64,000 nt of DNA, taken from NCBI GenBank assembly GCA_050288425.1, contig JBNKDU010000042.1, positions 1 through 64,000 of the forward strand, read 5' to 3'. Positions 43,064 to 52,759 of the stretch are shown here, piece by piece. Each line of letters begins with the position of its first letter. The stretch's first letter is position 1. The stretch comes from JARRKU01 sp050288425 (GTDB lineage: Bacteria; Desulfobacterota; Desulfobacteria; Desulfobacterales; Desulfosarcinaceae). The position numbers and the translations under genes are program-made. The notes under the pieces were generated by a model. That model was not told the DNA's origin. It ran no database searches and worked only from the letters and a program-made list of their open reading frames with translations.

Positions 43064-44083
43064 ATGCCTCACCGACTGCGAACCGCCGGGGTGGCGGCCC
43101 TGCTGCTGATCCTGCCGGCAATGGCCTTGTGCGCACCGCGCGAATTTCGTCTGCAGGGCAAAACCATGGGGACCACCTATACGATCAAGGTGGTCGTCCC
43201 GGCCGGGATTGAAACCGATTCCCTCCAGACGCGCATCGACGATCTGCTGGACGGTATCAACCGGAGCATGTCCACCTTCATTGCCGACAGCGAAATCAGC
43301 CGCTTCAATCGGTGGAGCGATGTATTACGTCCCTTCCCGGTAAGCGACGATTTTTTCGAGGTGATGCGGGTGGCCGGCGAGATCTACCGACTGACCCGGG
43401 GAGCGTGGGATGGTACGGTCCATCCCCTGATCGACCTCTGGGGTTTCGGGAGTTCGGGTCCCATCGATCGGGTGCCCTCCGGTCAGGCCATCGAACAGGC
43501 CCTTCAGCGGGTGGGCTTCGATAACATCGAGGTGTCCCGGGGCCACCTGCGCAAACGGCGTCCCGACGTGGCCATCGATCTGGCTTCCATCGCCAAAGGC
43601 CATGGCGTGGACCGCGTGGCCCGTCTCCTGCGGCATCTCGGCTATGGCGACTTCCTGGTGGAAATCGGCGGCGAGGTCTATGCCGCCGGCCGTCGCCTGG
43701 ATGGCAAGGCCTGGAAGGTGGGCATCAACCGGCCGGAAAAGACGGCATCCTTCACGGCGGTCTACAAGGTGCTCACCCTGCAGAATCGGGCCATGGCCAC
43801 CAGCGGCGACTATCGCAACTATGAGGAGATCGACGGCAGAACTTATTCACACATCATCGACCCGCGGACCGGCTACCCGGTGGCCCACGATGTGGTCAGC
43901 GCCTCGGTGATCGCCGCCAATTGCACCCTGGCCGACGGCCTGGCCACCGCCATGATGGTGATGAACCCCTCCCAGGGCGTGGCCCTGCTGAACCGCCTGA
44001 AAGACGTGGAGGGCCTGATCATCTCGCGCCGGGCGGACGGCACCTTCCAGGATCACTGGTCAAAGGGTCTGGCAGTGGAATGA
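43064..44083 (+). CDS. apbE: FAD:protein FMN transferase
   Basis: A 339-residue ApbE-family enzyme, which attaches FMN from FAD to a threonine of target proteins such as RnfG/NqrC on the periplasmic side. An N-terminal export signal is present (hydrophobic stretch about 8-22). Seen: GKTMGTTYT, FIADSEISRFN, DLASIAKGHGVDRVA, VEIGGEVYAAG, AMATSGDYRNYEE, and SHIIDPRTGYPV with the metal-binding aspartate. The cysteine at 23 is not in a proper lipobox. The start at ATG 43064 is fixed by AAGGAG upstream; frames from 42980 add unrelated residues. No flavoprotein target gene is in the window. Confidence 0.93.
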   Translation: MPHRLRTAGVAALLLILPAMALCAPREFRLQGKTMGTTYTIKVVVPAGIETDSLQTRIDDLLDGINRSMSTFIADSEISRFNRWSDVLRPFPVSDDFFEVMRVAGEIYRLTRGAWDGTVHPLIDLWGFGSSGPIDRVPSGQAIEQALQRVGFDNIEVSRGHLRKRRPDVAIDLASIAKGHGVDRVARLLRHLGYGDFLVEIGGEVYAAGRRLDGKAWKVGINRPEKTASFTAVYKVLTLQNRAMATSGDYRNYEEIDGRTYSHIIDPRTGYPVAHDVVSASVIAANCTLADGLATAMMVMNPSQGVALLNRLKDVEGLIISRRADGTFQDHWSKGLAVE

Positions 44084-44137
44084 AGCCGGGGGCAGTGCCG
44101 GACCGGCGAGGATCGGCCGATTCCGGCGCCACACATC

Positions 44138-45004
44138 TCAATGGTCGTATTGGTGCGCATATCGGGCATCGTTGTAGAGACCCGCGCCATACCGGCCTAC
44201 CCCATAGGACCGGATCAGCTGCTGGCCCTTTTCGGAAATGACGAAATCGATGAACGCGGCCGCCAGCGGCTGGGCCTCGGTGGCACCCACAGGCTGGCAA
44301 AGAGTGTGGTAAGTGTTGATCAGAAATGGGTCGCCGCGAAACAGAATAGCCAGATTGGAGATATCCTTTTGGGCGGCCACCCAGGTGCTGCTGTCGGTCA
44401 TGAAGTAACCCTTTTGCTGGTCTGCCATCTTCAAGGTGGCCATCATGAACGTCTTGCTGACGGAATACCAGCCTCCCGACGGTTCGACGCCGGCCTGCTT
44501 CCAGATGGCCATTTCTTTCTTGTGTGTACCGGAATTGTCTCCCCGGGAGAAGAACTTGATCTTCTTGGCGGCGATTTCGGCATAGGCTTCGGCGGCGGTG
44601 GCGGCCGTTGCGATGCCGGCGGGGTCGTCGCGGGGACCGACGATATAGAATTCGTTGGAGCCGATCAAATGACGTCTATCCGCCCAACCTTCCTTGACGG
44701 CCTTCTTCTCTGCCGCAGGGGCGTGAACCATCACCAGGTCGACCTTCTTGCTCTTGAGCAGATTCAACGATGCACCCGATCCAGCCTTCTTCCAGCAGAG
44801 TTTGCTGTCATTTGATTTATTGAATTCATTGGCCAATACTTCCACCAACCCCAGTTCTCCGGGGCTGCCCGTGGCCAGCCTCAGGGTAGCCGGACCGGAA
44901 CCATATACGACCTTGCATTCGTCTTGGGCCCAAACAGATGTCGTGCCGGCGGCCGTCAGGCAGATCGTGAACAAAACCCAGGCAATTCTTCGCAAATCCT
45001 TCAT
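44138..45004 (-). CDS. tupA: Tungstate-type ABC transporter substrate-binding protein
   Basis: A 288-residue periplasmic binding protein with a signal peptide (cleavage after VWA, residue 26). The mature sequence matches the TupA/PstS-like oxyanion binders: LRLATGSPGELGLVEVLANEF, KKVDLVMVHAPAAEKKAV, GSNEFYIVGPRDDPAGI and FFSRGDNSGTHKKE, the last being the characteristic anion-binding loop. Tungstate is favoured over molybdate by this pattern and by the need of anaerobes for tungsten enzymes, but specificity is inferred. AGGGG precedes the start. No permease or ATPase gene lies on either side; downstream is the convergent apbE gene. Confidence 0.85.
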   Translation of the reverse strand: MKDLRRIAWVLFTICLTAAGTTSVWAQDECKVVYGSGPATLRLATGSPGELGLVEVLANEFNKSNDSKLCWKKAGSGASLNLLKSKKVDLVMVHAPAAEKKAVKEGWADRRHLIGSNEFYIVGPRDDPAGIATAATAAEAYAEIAAKKIKFFSRGDNSGTHKKEMAIWKQAGVEPSGGWYSVSKTFMMATLKMADQQKGYFMTDSSTWVAAQKDISNLAILFRGDPFLINTYHTLCQPVGATEAQPLAAAFIDFVISEKGQQLIRSYGVGRYGAGLYNDARYAHQYDH

Positions 45005-45318
45005 CGTCAGCCCCTTTCATTGGCGTTCATCCTGACATGATCGGTCAATCCTGCCGACGCATGCCCGTGGTCTGGTATCGGACCCATCTGCTCTTCGGAC
45101 GAATATTCTTTATTCCGCCCAGTACCGGGTCTTTCTACAAGGCCATCTTCCTAATGAAAAGGATCCGACGATGTCAACCCTAATTTGTGTCGTAACCATC
45201 AGAGATCTTTAGAATTACGAATGTCGACCGAAAGTAACCGCCGCCGGAGTGCGGAGTGGGAAAAAAGGGATAGCCAAGCACCGGGCAATACGCTCGGGCA
45301 ATCGAGGAGACGGGATTG
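45005..45318. other. 314-base non-coding gap upstream of tupA
   Basis: No gene is supported. It lies between ilvN and tupA, both on the minus strand. A TTGACA on the minus strand (complement of 45173-45178) could be a -35 element for tupA but has no convincing -10 partner at normal spacing. I saw no clear metal-cofactor riboswitch fold or ModE-type palindrome, though I could not fold the RNA. Confidence 0.4.
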
Positions 45319-45819
45319 CTATTCCGTATCCCGGTACAACGCCAGTTCGCCCGAGCGGGCCACTTTTTTGATGCCGAACGGTCTGAGGAACTGGATCATG
45401 GCATTGACTTTTTCTTCCCGTCCGACGACTTCGACGATGAAATGGGAATTGCCAAAGTGGATGATCCTGCCGTGGAAGGCCTCCACGGCCTGGGAGATCT
45501 CCATGCGGTCGGCCTGGACGGCCTTGACGTAAATGAGTGCGATTTCGCGCCGCACCGCTGCTTCGGAAGACATGTCGGCCAGCTTGATCACGTTGATCAA
45601 CCGGCGCAATTGCTTCATGATCATTTCCAGCTGGCTGTGGGTGGCCCAGGTGGTGATGGTGATGCGGGAAAGCTCGGCGTTGTGGGTGGGGGCACCACAG
45701 ATGGTTTCGATGTTGTAGCCGCGGCCGGCGAACAGGCCGACCACCCGGGCGGTGACGCCGGGAACGTTTTCCACCAGCATGGTCAGGACATGCCGGGTTT
45801 CCTTTTCACAACTGATCAT
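45319..45819 (-). CDS. ilvN: Acetolactate synthase small (regulatory) subunit
   Basis: A 166-residue regulatory subunit of acetohydroxyacid synthase, which makes acetolactate or acetohydroxybutyrate for branched-chain amino acids. The N-terminal ACT domain reads HVLTMLVENVPGVTARVVGLFAGRGYNIE (split here as LVENVPGVTARVVGLF and AGRGYNIE), followed by RITITTW and QLRRLINVIKL; the second half contains FHGRIIHFGNSHFIVEV and MIQFLRPFGIKKVARSG. Length fits IlvH/IlvN. AGGAAG lies before the start. The large subunit gene is not adjacent, so this is a separated subunit gene; it is followed by tupA after 314 bases. Confidence 0.95.
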   Translation of the reverse strand: MISCEKETRHVLTMLVENVPGVTARVVGLFAGRGYNIETICGAPTHNAELSRITITTWATHSQLEMIMKQLRRLINVIKLADMSSEAAVRREIALIYVKAVQADRMEISQAVEAFHGRIIHFGNSHFIVEVVGREEKVNAMIQFLRPFGIKKVARSGELALYRDTE

Positions 45820-46105
45820 ATGCGCTTCCTGTGTCCGGTTTTTCGTCGGGATCCCGGCGGGTTGCGATTCCTCCGGGGTGGCCTCTGCTCACCTTTACAC
45901 CACACTTGCACCTGCCAAGTCAATGTCGCGCCAGGCGAGCCCTTAGGGAAAGATCAGGGTTTTCCCCCGTCATTATAGGGGTTTTCCGCGCACGATATCA
46001 TCCTTTTCCCTGCTTGCAACCGATTGGTCCATCGTTAATTTCCCCTTAGTTGTCGTCGACCGAATCACAGTTCTTTTCCAAAAACAATTGGTCTCGGGGA
46101 ATCTG

Positions 46106-48412
46106 ATGGTCTCTGGCACTCCTGAATATCGTTTGGATGCGGACAAACCGATCGCCGGAAAAGCGCGCAAAGCATACGTGGTCCTGGCTTTTTTCGGGCT
46201 GAGCATCATCGCTCTGCTGGCATTCGGTATCTTCAGCAGCCTCCGAATCGTCCGGCACTACATGCCACTGGTGGACGCGGTCAATTCAATCGAGCTGGAA
46301 GTCACCAGCGCACATCTGCAGTTTGAAGAAATCTTGAGCGGCAGCCGCAACGAGGACATGGACACCGTACGGCGCCACCAGGACCAGGCACGCAGGTTCG
46401 CCGACACGATGCTGGAAGGCGGCCGATGGGAAGACACCGAGCTTTCGCCGCTGATCGATCCGGAAATGCGCAGGAAGGTCCGGGCCATTGTTCTGCTTCT
46501 TTCCGAATTCAAGGCGATTGCCCAAAAGAGGTATGCCGCGGCGCAGGAATCGGGCAGCGGGACGGGCATCGATCTGCAATATGATGTGTTGTTTCGAAGA
46601 TTAACGGATCAATCCGAAGAAGTGGAAACGGCCCTGCAGCGTCTGATCTCGATGGATCTGAAACGCTTCAAATACACCCAGGCGATTCTGGTGGTCGTCG
46701 TCTTGATGCTCTTTATGGCCATCGCAATCGCCTTCTGGCGTTTTGACCGCCATCGCACCAAATCTTTCGATCAGATCAAGGACAGCAAACAGGCCCTGTG
46801 GCAGGAGATTCATCGACGGGAGCTGGCACAGGAGATGGTGCTGGAAAGCGAACGCCGGTATACCCGTCTGCTGGAGAATGCCAAGGACGTTATCTTCAGG
46901 GTGGTCCTGCCCGATGGCCGCTTCGAATACATCAATCCGGCGTGTACCGAGGTGTTCGGCTATACCGCCGAAGACTTCTACCGTTCACCGGACCTGCTCA
47001 AGGACCTCATCCATCCGGACTGGCGGCTCTATTTCGAGGATAAATGGGCTGAACTATTGAACGGGCGGCCGCCTGAAACTTGCGAATACCAGATTATCGA
47101 CAAGGCGGGGGACACCAAATGGATCCATCAGAAGAATGTGATGGCTCCCGACGGTAAGGGTCGCCCTTCGGCCGTCGAAGCCTTCGTCATCGATATCACC
47201 GAGATGAAAAAGGTCGCGGCGGAGCGTCTGGAACTGGAAAGATATCTGCAGCAGACCCAGAAACTGGAAAGCCTGGGCACCCTGGCCGACGGTCTGGCCC
47301 ACGATTTCAACAACATTCTGATGATCATCCTGGGCAACACCGACGTTGCCGCCCGGGACCTGTCCCCCCAGGCACCGGCACAATCCTACCTGGAGCATAT
47401 CACCTCGGCGGTCAAGCGGGCCACTCATCTCGTCAGGCAAATTCTGGTTTACTCCGGGGGGGGCAAGATGAAGGTCAAGCCCATCCTGCCCAACGATCTC
47501 ATTGCCCGGATGCGTCATCTGTTCGAAGCCGTCACCGCCGATCAGGCCGTCCTGAAGTTCGCTTTCTCCCGGGACTTGCCGCAGTTCAACGGGGACGAGG
47601 ACCAGATCCGGCAAGTGCTGATCAACCTCATGACCAATGCGGTCGAAGCACTGGACGGCAAGGAAGGCGAGATCACCATTTCCACGGGCACGATGCAGAG
47701 CCACCGCGACCTGCTGAATATTACCGACGCCGCCTCCAGGGCCGGACTGCGGCAACCGATGTCCGAGGGGGTTCATGTGTTCATCGAGGTGGCCGATACC
47801 GGCTGCGGAATGGACGATGAAGTGAAGCGCAAGCTGTTCGATCCCTTCTTCACGACCAAATTGACCGGCCGGGGTCTCGGGCTGGCGGCGGCGCAAGGCA
47901 TCGTCCGCAGTCATCAGGGAGCGATCCAGGTGGACAGCGAACCCGGGAAGGGGACGACCGTCCGGGTCTTGTTTCCGGCCGTCGAGGAGGACGCCGGACT
48001 TGTGGACGATTCCGAGTCGACAACAACCGCCCCGGATCAACCCCGGAAGGGCCAGAAGACGGTACTGGTGGCCGACGACGAAGAGGACGTCCTCACGGTG
48101 TGCCGCCTCATGCTTCACCAGGCCGGGCTTCACGTGATCTGCGCCCGGGACGGGCGGGAGGCGCTCCGGCTGTTCAAGACCCATATCGACCAGATCGATT
48201 GCGTCCTGCTGGACCTGAAGATGCCCCACCTGGACGGAGAAGAGGTGTTTTGCCAAATGCGCAGCCTCCGGCCGGATGTCAAGGTCATTATCTCCAGCGG
48301 CTACAATGAACATGATGTGAGCCGACGCATGACCTGCCAGGGATTGTCCGGGTTCATCCAGAAACCCTATACTTCCAAGGCGCTACTCTCCAAAATTAAA
48401 AGTGTTCTCTGA
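46106..48412 (+). CDS. Membrane hybrid histidine kinase (PAS-HK-REC)
   Basis: A 768-residue sensor kinase. Order: helix (about 22-45), a periplasmic helical sensor (about 50-185), helix (about 192-212), coiled coil, PAS (about 250-375), phospho-acceptor box DGLAHDFNN with His399, ATPase with N box INLMTNAVEALDG, DTGCGMDD and GRGLGLAAA, and a receiver domain with DDEED and phospho-acceptor Asp703 (VLLDLKMPHLDG). The sensor is short and all-helical, unlike the dCache sensor of the kinase at 4624. ATG 46106 has GGGGA six bases upstream; TTG 46088 is a weaker alternative. It is divergent from ilvN and convergent with batE. Confidence 0.92.
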   Translation: MVSGTPEYRLDADKPIAGKARKAYVVLAFFGLSIIALLAFGIFSSLRIVRHYMPLVDAVNSIELEVTSAHLQFEEILSGSRNEDMDTVRRHQDQARRFADTMLEGGRWEDTELSPLIDPEMRRKVRAIVLLLSEFKAIAQKRYAAAQESGSGTGIDLQYDVLFRRLTDQSEEVETALQRLISMDLKRFKYTQAILVVVVLMLFMAIAIAFWRFDRHRTKSFDQIKDSKQALWQEIHRRELAQEMVLESERRYTRLLENAKDVIFRVVLPDGRFEYINPACTEVFGYTAEDFYRSPDLLKDLIHPDWRLYFEDKWAELLNGRPPETCEYQIIDKAGDTKWIHQKNVMAPDGKGRPSAVEAFVIDITEMKKVAAERLELERYLQQTQKLESLGTLADGLAHDFNNILMIILGNTDVAARDLSPQAPAQSYLEHITSAVKRATHLVRQILVYSGGGKMKVKPILPNDLIARMRHLFEAVTADQAVLKFAFSRDLPQFNGDEDQIRQVLINLMTNAVEALDGKEGEITISTGTMQSHRDLLNITDAASRAGLRQPMSEGVHVFIEVADTGCGMDDEVKRKLFDPFFTTKLTGRGLGLAAAQGIVRSHQGAIQVDSEPGKGTTVRVLFPAVEEDAGLVDDSESTTTAPDQPRKGQKTVLVADDEEDVLTVCRLMLHQAGLHVICARDGREALRLFKTHIDQIDCVLLDLKMPHLDGEEVFCQMRSLRPDVKVIISSGYNEHDVSRRMTCQGLSGFIQKPYTSKALLSKIKSVL

Positions 48413-48492
48413 TCCCTGTCGTTGCAACGCAAGGGTGGTCCAGGCGAATCGCCGCAGGGATCCGTCCTCCGGCGGGTGTCTCCATGGCCGAT

Positions 48493-49245
48493 TCAGATGA
48501 GCCCCACCGCGTCGCGGGGGACCCAGCCGATTTTGTCTCTGGCGAAGCGGATCTGGGCGTGCCCCGGTTTCTGACGTACAACGGTGACCTTGGCACCGGC
48601 ATGCAGGACGAACAATTCGGTGGAGGTGGCTTCCAGGCCGGAACGCACGGAAATTTTTTCCGGCAGGACCACCGCCTGGTCGGGATCGGTCGCCTGGTGA
48701 TAATTGACCCCCGCCGTGGCGACGAGGACCACGGCCGGCAGCAGCATTGCCATGGCTGCGCGGCGCAGGCCCCGGCGGCGGGTCAGGTACCAGGTAAGGG
48801 CCAGCATCCAGAAGAGAAAATTGCAAATCAGGGCCAGGATCGTGATGGTCCGGGGGCTGAGGGCGTACTTCCAGAAGAAGAAGATGCGCACCAGGGGCGT
48901 GCCGCCGGCCTCTTCGGCGTCCTGGGTCAGGGAACGCGCGTATTCCAGGTTGAACTTGAGATCGGGATCGCCGGGCCGCAGTTTCAGGGCCCGCTCGTAC
49001 CAGAGAATGGCCCGCCCCAGGTCCTCCTGCTTGAGGCAGGCATTGCCCAGGTCGTAAAAGAGCTGGCCGTTGACCACGCCTTCATCGGCCAGGGCGGTAA
49101 GCCCGCGGACGGCGGTCGGATAATCCTGCTGCCGATAGGCTTCCATGGCATTGATAAACCGGCGGGCCCGGTCCTGTGCATAGGACGGCGTCACGAAAGC
49201 ATGGATCAGGATCAGGCCGGCGACAAGGGGAACCCACGGTTTCAT
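48493..49245 (-). CDS. batE: BatE-like TPR and SH3-domain protein
   Basis: A 250-residue exported or membrane protein closing the Bat (aerotolerance) operon. After a signal sequence (cleavage near YAQ, residue 24) come two TPR units (about 30-105, with YDLGNACLKQEDLGRAILWYERALKLRPGD), two membrane helices (about 130-150 and 158-178) and a C-terminal bacterial SH3-like domain (VRSGLEATSTELFVLHAG ... IGWVPRDAVGLI). This matches BatE. Its start overlaps the batD stop by four bases (ATGA), so translation is coupled. Confidence 0.86.
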   Translation of the reverse strand: MKPWVPLVAGLILIHAFVTPSYAQDRARRFINAMEAYRQQDYPTAVRGLTALADEGVVNGQLFYDLGNACLKQEDLGRAILWYERALKLRPGDPDLKFNLEYARSLTQDAEEAGGTPLVRIFFFWKYALSPRTITILALICNFLFWMLALTWYLTRRRGLRRAAMAMLLPAVVLVATAGVNYHQATDPDQAVVLPEKISVRSGLEATSTELFVLHAGAKVTVVRQKPGHAQIRFARDKIGWVPRDAVGLI

Positions 49246-50969
49246 CCGGTCAACATCCTCACTATTTTACGGGTTTGTTCCAACAATCGTTCCTGTTCGC
49301 CGTCTGCGATGGTTTCCGCGCCGAATTTGGATGATTCGATGGCGGCCAGCAGATCGGCGCTTTCACGTGCCTCTTCAGGGGTGCGTCCCTGCCCCAGCAA
49401 CAGGGTTTCGGCCTCTTTCCAGGTCAGGGCTTCGCCGGTGCGCCCGGACGAAGCCAGAATGGCGGCGGTCAGCGCCTGGTACAAGTGGCCCAACCGGCGC
49501 CGGCCGCTCTGGCCGGCGGCCCGTTTCAGGGCCTGGCGGGACCGGATCCGCATACGTGCCATGGGGGTTTGTTCCTTGCGGCGCATCCGCTGAACGGCCG
49601 CCGTCGCCACGAAGAGCGCCGCCGGGGCGAACAGCGCCAGCAGGAACCACCCCCCCGCCATTGCTTTCCGGGAGCGAATGGCTTCCAGGTTCTCCTTGGG
49701 CGGCAGGATATCCCGGCCGGTGAACTTCACCCGTTGTTTGGCCAGGGCCAGCGGGTCGGGGGCAACCGCAACCTTGGTATCGCCGGGGCCTTCTCCCGGC
49801 AGAACGGATAACTCCGGAAGCCTGGCCGTCAGGGTGCGATATTGGTGATCTTCTGTGTCGAAGTAGACAAGGCGCACGGGGGAAAAGCGGATGTCTCCCG
49901 CCGCCACGGGCACCAGGGCCGTACGGAACACTTTGCGGCCGTGATAACCCTCCGGCCCCAATTGAATCTTCTCTTCGGGGGAGTCGCGATATTCTTTGAG
50001 GCCCGCCGGAAACGGAATCGCCGGCATGCGCGCGTCCATGAGATTGCCCCGTCCTTCGAGGATGAGGGAAAGGGTGGCGGAATCGCCCACCTTGAGTCGG
50101 GTCTTCTCCAAATCCGCGCTCAACTCGAACCGGCCCACCAATCCCGAGAAGGCCGGGCTGCCCTGCCATGGCGGAAGCGGCTGCACCCGCACCTCGATGG
50201 CTTCGGTCTGTAACACGCGTGGTCTGAAGAAACGGCGTCCGAAGAAATCGTCCAGCGGCGACCGGCCACGACCCTGGCCGCGGTCGGCCACGCCCACCTG
50301 GATCGTGGCCGGCTCGATAATCTGGGTGCCGGTCTCCATGGGAACCAGCACGAAGTACAATTCGGTGACCACGATCTCACGGCCGTTGACGATGGTCTTG
50401 TAGTTGTGCCGGTCTTCGATCTCTTTGGCCGAGAATCCCTTGAAATCCGGCTGCTGGAAGCGGGCGTCATTGGTTTGGACGGCCCGGTGAAACCGGAAGG
50501 TGTAAGTGATCTGTTCGCCCTGGACCGGGGCGGTATTGGACACCTCGGCCGACACCCAGACATCGGCATCCGCTTTGTCCGTGTCCTCCGCCGGCCGGGC
50601 GGTGACCTCGACGTCGATGGGGTCCGTGAGGTACTGCCGGCCGTCCACATCGACGGCCAGGGCGGGTATGGACAACCTGCCCTGGTGACGGGGAAGGATC
50701 ATATAGGTATAGGTGACTTCCCGGCTCATCCGGCCGTCGACGATCTGAAAGTTCGAACTCGAACCCCGGGAGAGCACTTCGAAATCGGTCAGCGCGGTCA
50801 GGTCGACCTCGCCTCCCTCCCCCTGGATCGCGATCCGCAGCATGAGGGATTCCCCGGGGGCCACCCGGGTCCGGTCCACGGTGGCGCTCACCCGCACCCC
50901 GGCCGAGGCCGGCGGGGCAGTGCTCAAAAGGGCCAACAGCCCCACGATGATGGCCAGTGTCTTTCGCAT
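49242..50969 (-). CDS. batD: BatD-like protein
   Basis: A 575-residue membrane-anchored protein with a signal peptide (1-23) and repeated beta-sandwich domains: RVSATVDRTRVAPGESLMLRI, VSAEVSNTAPVQGEQITYTFRF and FELSADLEKTRLKVGDSATLSLIL each begin a domain. A single helix near residues 435-455 is followed by a cytoplasmic helical tail. This is the BatD / oxygen-tolerance architecture. Bat proteins are linked to survival of oxidative stress in Bacteroides and Leptospira relatives; the mechanism is not settled. It overlaps batB/C by one base (TAATG) and batE by four. Confidence 0.88.
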   Translation of the reverse strand: MRKTLAIIVGLLALLSTAPPASAGVRVSATVDRTRVAPGESLMLRIAIQGEGGEVDLTALTDFEVLSRGSSSNFQIVDGRMSREVTYTYMILPRHQGRLSIPALAVDVDGRQYLTDPIDVEVTARPAEDTDKADADVWVSAEVSNTAPVQGEQITYTFRFHRAVQTNDARFQQPDFKGFSAKEIEDRHNYKTIVNGREIVVTELYFVLVPMETGTQIIEPATIQVGVADRGQGRGRSPLDDFFGRRFFRPRVLQTEAIEVRVQPLPPWQGSPAFSGLVGRFELSADLEKTRLKVGDSATLSLILEGRGNLMDARMPAIPFPAGLKEYRDSPEEKIQLGPEGYHGRKVFRTALVPVAAGDIRFSPVRLVYFDTEDHQYRTLTARLPELSVLPGEGPGDTKVAVAPDPLALAKQRVKFTGRDILPPKENLEAIRSRKAMAGGWFLLALFAPAALFVATAAVQRMRRKEQTPMARMRIRSRQALKRAAGQSGRRRLGHLYQALTAAILASSGRTGEALTWKEAETLLLGQGRTPEEARESADLLAAIESSKFGAETIADGEQERLLEQTRKIVRMLTG

Positions 50970-52759
50970 TACCAGTCCTTATCCACCCGGCGTTTCTGGT
51001 AGTCGGGCATCAGGGCCCGACCGGGCTGGTCCTTCAACCGGTTGAGCATCCGGGACGCGGCGGAGGGGGGCTCTGTGCCATGGCGTTCAATTCCACCGCG
51101 CGGTGGCTCGCCCGCAGCCGGTTGCGGTTGCTCGCCGGATGGGGGTTGCGCCTGGGCCTGTTGCTCTTCCGGATTCATCTCCGATTCGAATCGGGGCGCC
51201 TGGCCCTGGTCCGAATCCGGTTTCGGACCGCTTTGGTCCTGCCGTTTGCCGGACGGATCCCGGGGGGGCGCCCCGGCGCCCTTTGCCTGGTCCGGTTGCC
51301 GGTCTTTCGCCGATTCGCCCTGTTGTTGCTGGTCCGATGACTGTTGTGGAGGCTGTTTCTGCATCTGTTTCCGGACGAATTCCAGATTCTCCCTGGCCTG
51401 GCGATCCCCGGGATCGATCTGCAGGGCGGCCTCGTAGTTTTCGACGGCTGCGTCCATATGGCCCATCCGAAAGGCGCTGTTGCCCATGTTGTAGTGGAGC
51501 CGGCCCTTGAGTTCGTCCGGCGCCCGGGACAGGGCCTGGGAATAGTTGTCGAAAGCGGCCTGGAAGTCACCGGTCTTATAATAGGCATTGCCCAGATTGT
51601 ACAACACTTCGGGACGGTCGGGCTGCTCCACCTGACCTTTGATAAATTGCTGCAGGGCCCGGGGGTAGTCCCCCTGCCCATAGGCATCCGATCCCTCCCG
51701 CAGGGGGTCTGCCTTGGCCGTATGCGGCGCGGTACAGAGGGCGGCCGCCAGGATCAGTGTCGCCAGCGGCCGTGAGACCGGTGGAATCCAGCGTGTGGCC
51801 ACCAGCAGAAGCACGGCCAATGCCAGGGGCCATTGAAAGCGGTCGGACCAAACCTGTTTGCGTCCGCTTTCCACGGTGGCGGCCTCCATCTTGGACCGGA
51901 TCTGCCGGCGGTAGATCGTGTCCAGATCCATGTCGCCGGCCACCGAGCGGGCATAGCTGCCCCCGGTGGCCAGGGCCATGCGGGTGAGCAGGGATTCGTC
52001 GAGTCGCGACAGCACGATCTGTCCGGCAGAGTCTTTCTGGAAACCGCCCGCTCCGGCGGGAACCGGTACGCCGTCATCCGACCCCACGCCGATGCAGAAG
52101 AGCCGGATGCCCGCCTCCCTGGCGGCCCGGGCGGCGGCCATGGGATCCTGACGGCCGGTGTTTTCGCCGTCGGTGATCAGGATGACCGCCTTTTCCGCCT
52201 CTCCTTCGGGATCGAACGCTTCCCGGGCGGTCTGCAGGGCGGCCGCCAGGTCGCTGCCGCCCACGGGCAGGTAGTCCGGCGTGAGGACGTCCAGGAAGAG
52301 GTAAAAGGCGCTGTAGTCGATGGTCAGCGGGCACTGCAGAAAAGCCGTTCCGCTGAACGCCACCAGGCCGATGCGGTCGCCCTGCAGCATGGTGAGCAGG
52401 TCGTAGATTTCACGCTTGGCCCGGGCCAGCCGATCGGGCTGGATGTCTTGGGCCAGCATGCTGCGGGAACAGTCCAGGGCGATGATGATGTCGACGCCCT
52501 GGCGCTCGATCTCCTGCCATTGAAAGCCGTACTGGGGGCCTGCCAGGGCGGCCACCATCAGGCCCGCGGCCGCCAGGACCAGAACCGCCTTGGCGCGCCG
52601 GCGGGCGGCCAGTCCCCGCGACGCCAAATGGGCGGCGGCACCCGTATGGGCCCAGGCATGCAGGATCCGGCGCCGGCGGCGCCAGCCATAGAGAAAGGCC
52701 AGCAGCAGCACCGGCAGGGCCCAGACGAGAAACAGCATTTCAACGTGCGCAAATTTCAT
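50969..52759 (-). CDS. batB: BatB/BatC fusion: VWA domain plus TPR
   Basis: A 596-residue protein fusing the two Bat functions. N-terminal helices flank the VWA-domain start; the MIDAS motif is DCSRS (D96, S98, S100), followed by DRIGLVAFSGTAF and LITDGENTGRQD. After a helix near residue 310-330 come TPR units (EVLYNLGNAYYKTGDFQAAFDNY, and similar to about 470), then a low-complexity tail rich in Q, P, D and G to about 575. ATG 52759 gives an ATGA overlap with batA, which decides the start against a longer frame from 52798. The TPR half corresponds to BatC. Confidence 0.91.
   Translation of the reverse strand: MKFAHVEMLFLVWALPVLLLAFLYGWRRRRRILHAWAHTGAAAHLASRGLAARRRAKAVLVLAAAGLMVAALAGPQYGFQWQEIERQGVDIIIALDCSRSMLAQDIQPDRLARAKREIYDLLTMLQGDRIGLVAFSGTAFLQCPLTIDYSAFYLFLDVLTPDYLPVGGSDLAAALQTAREAFDPEGEAEKAVILITDGENTGRQDPMAAARAAREAGIRLFCIGVGSDDGVPVPAGAGGFQKDSAGQIVLSRLDESLLTRMALATGGSYARSVAGDMDLDTIYRRQIRSKMEAATVESGRKQVWSDRFQWPLALAVLLLVATRWIPPVSRPLATLILAAALCTAPHTAKADPLREGSDAYGQGDYPRALQQFIKGQVEQPDRPEVLYNLGNAYYKTGDFQAAFDNYSQALSRAPDELKGRLHYNMGNSAFRMGHMDAAVENYEAALQIDPGDRQARENLEFVRKQMQKQPPQQSSDQQQQGESAKDRQPDQAKGAGAPPRDPSGKRQDQSGPKPDSDQGQAPRFESEMNPEEQQAQAQPPSGEQPQPAAGEPPRGGIERHGTEPPSAASRMLNRLKDQPGRALMPDYQKRRVDKDW

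Noticed and set aside
45316..45978. Plus-strand open frame of 220 codons opposite ilvN
   Set aside because: The minus strand gives a full IlvN with ACT domain; the plus frame has no family features.
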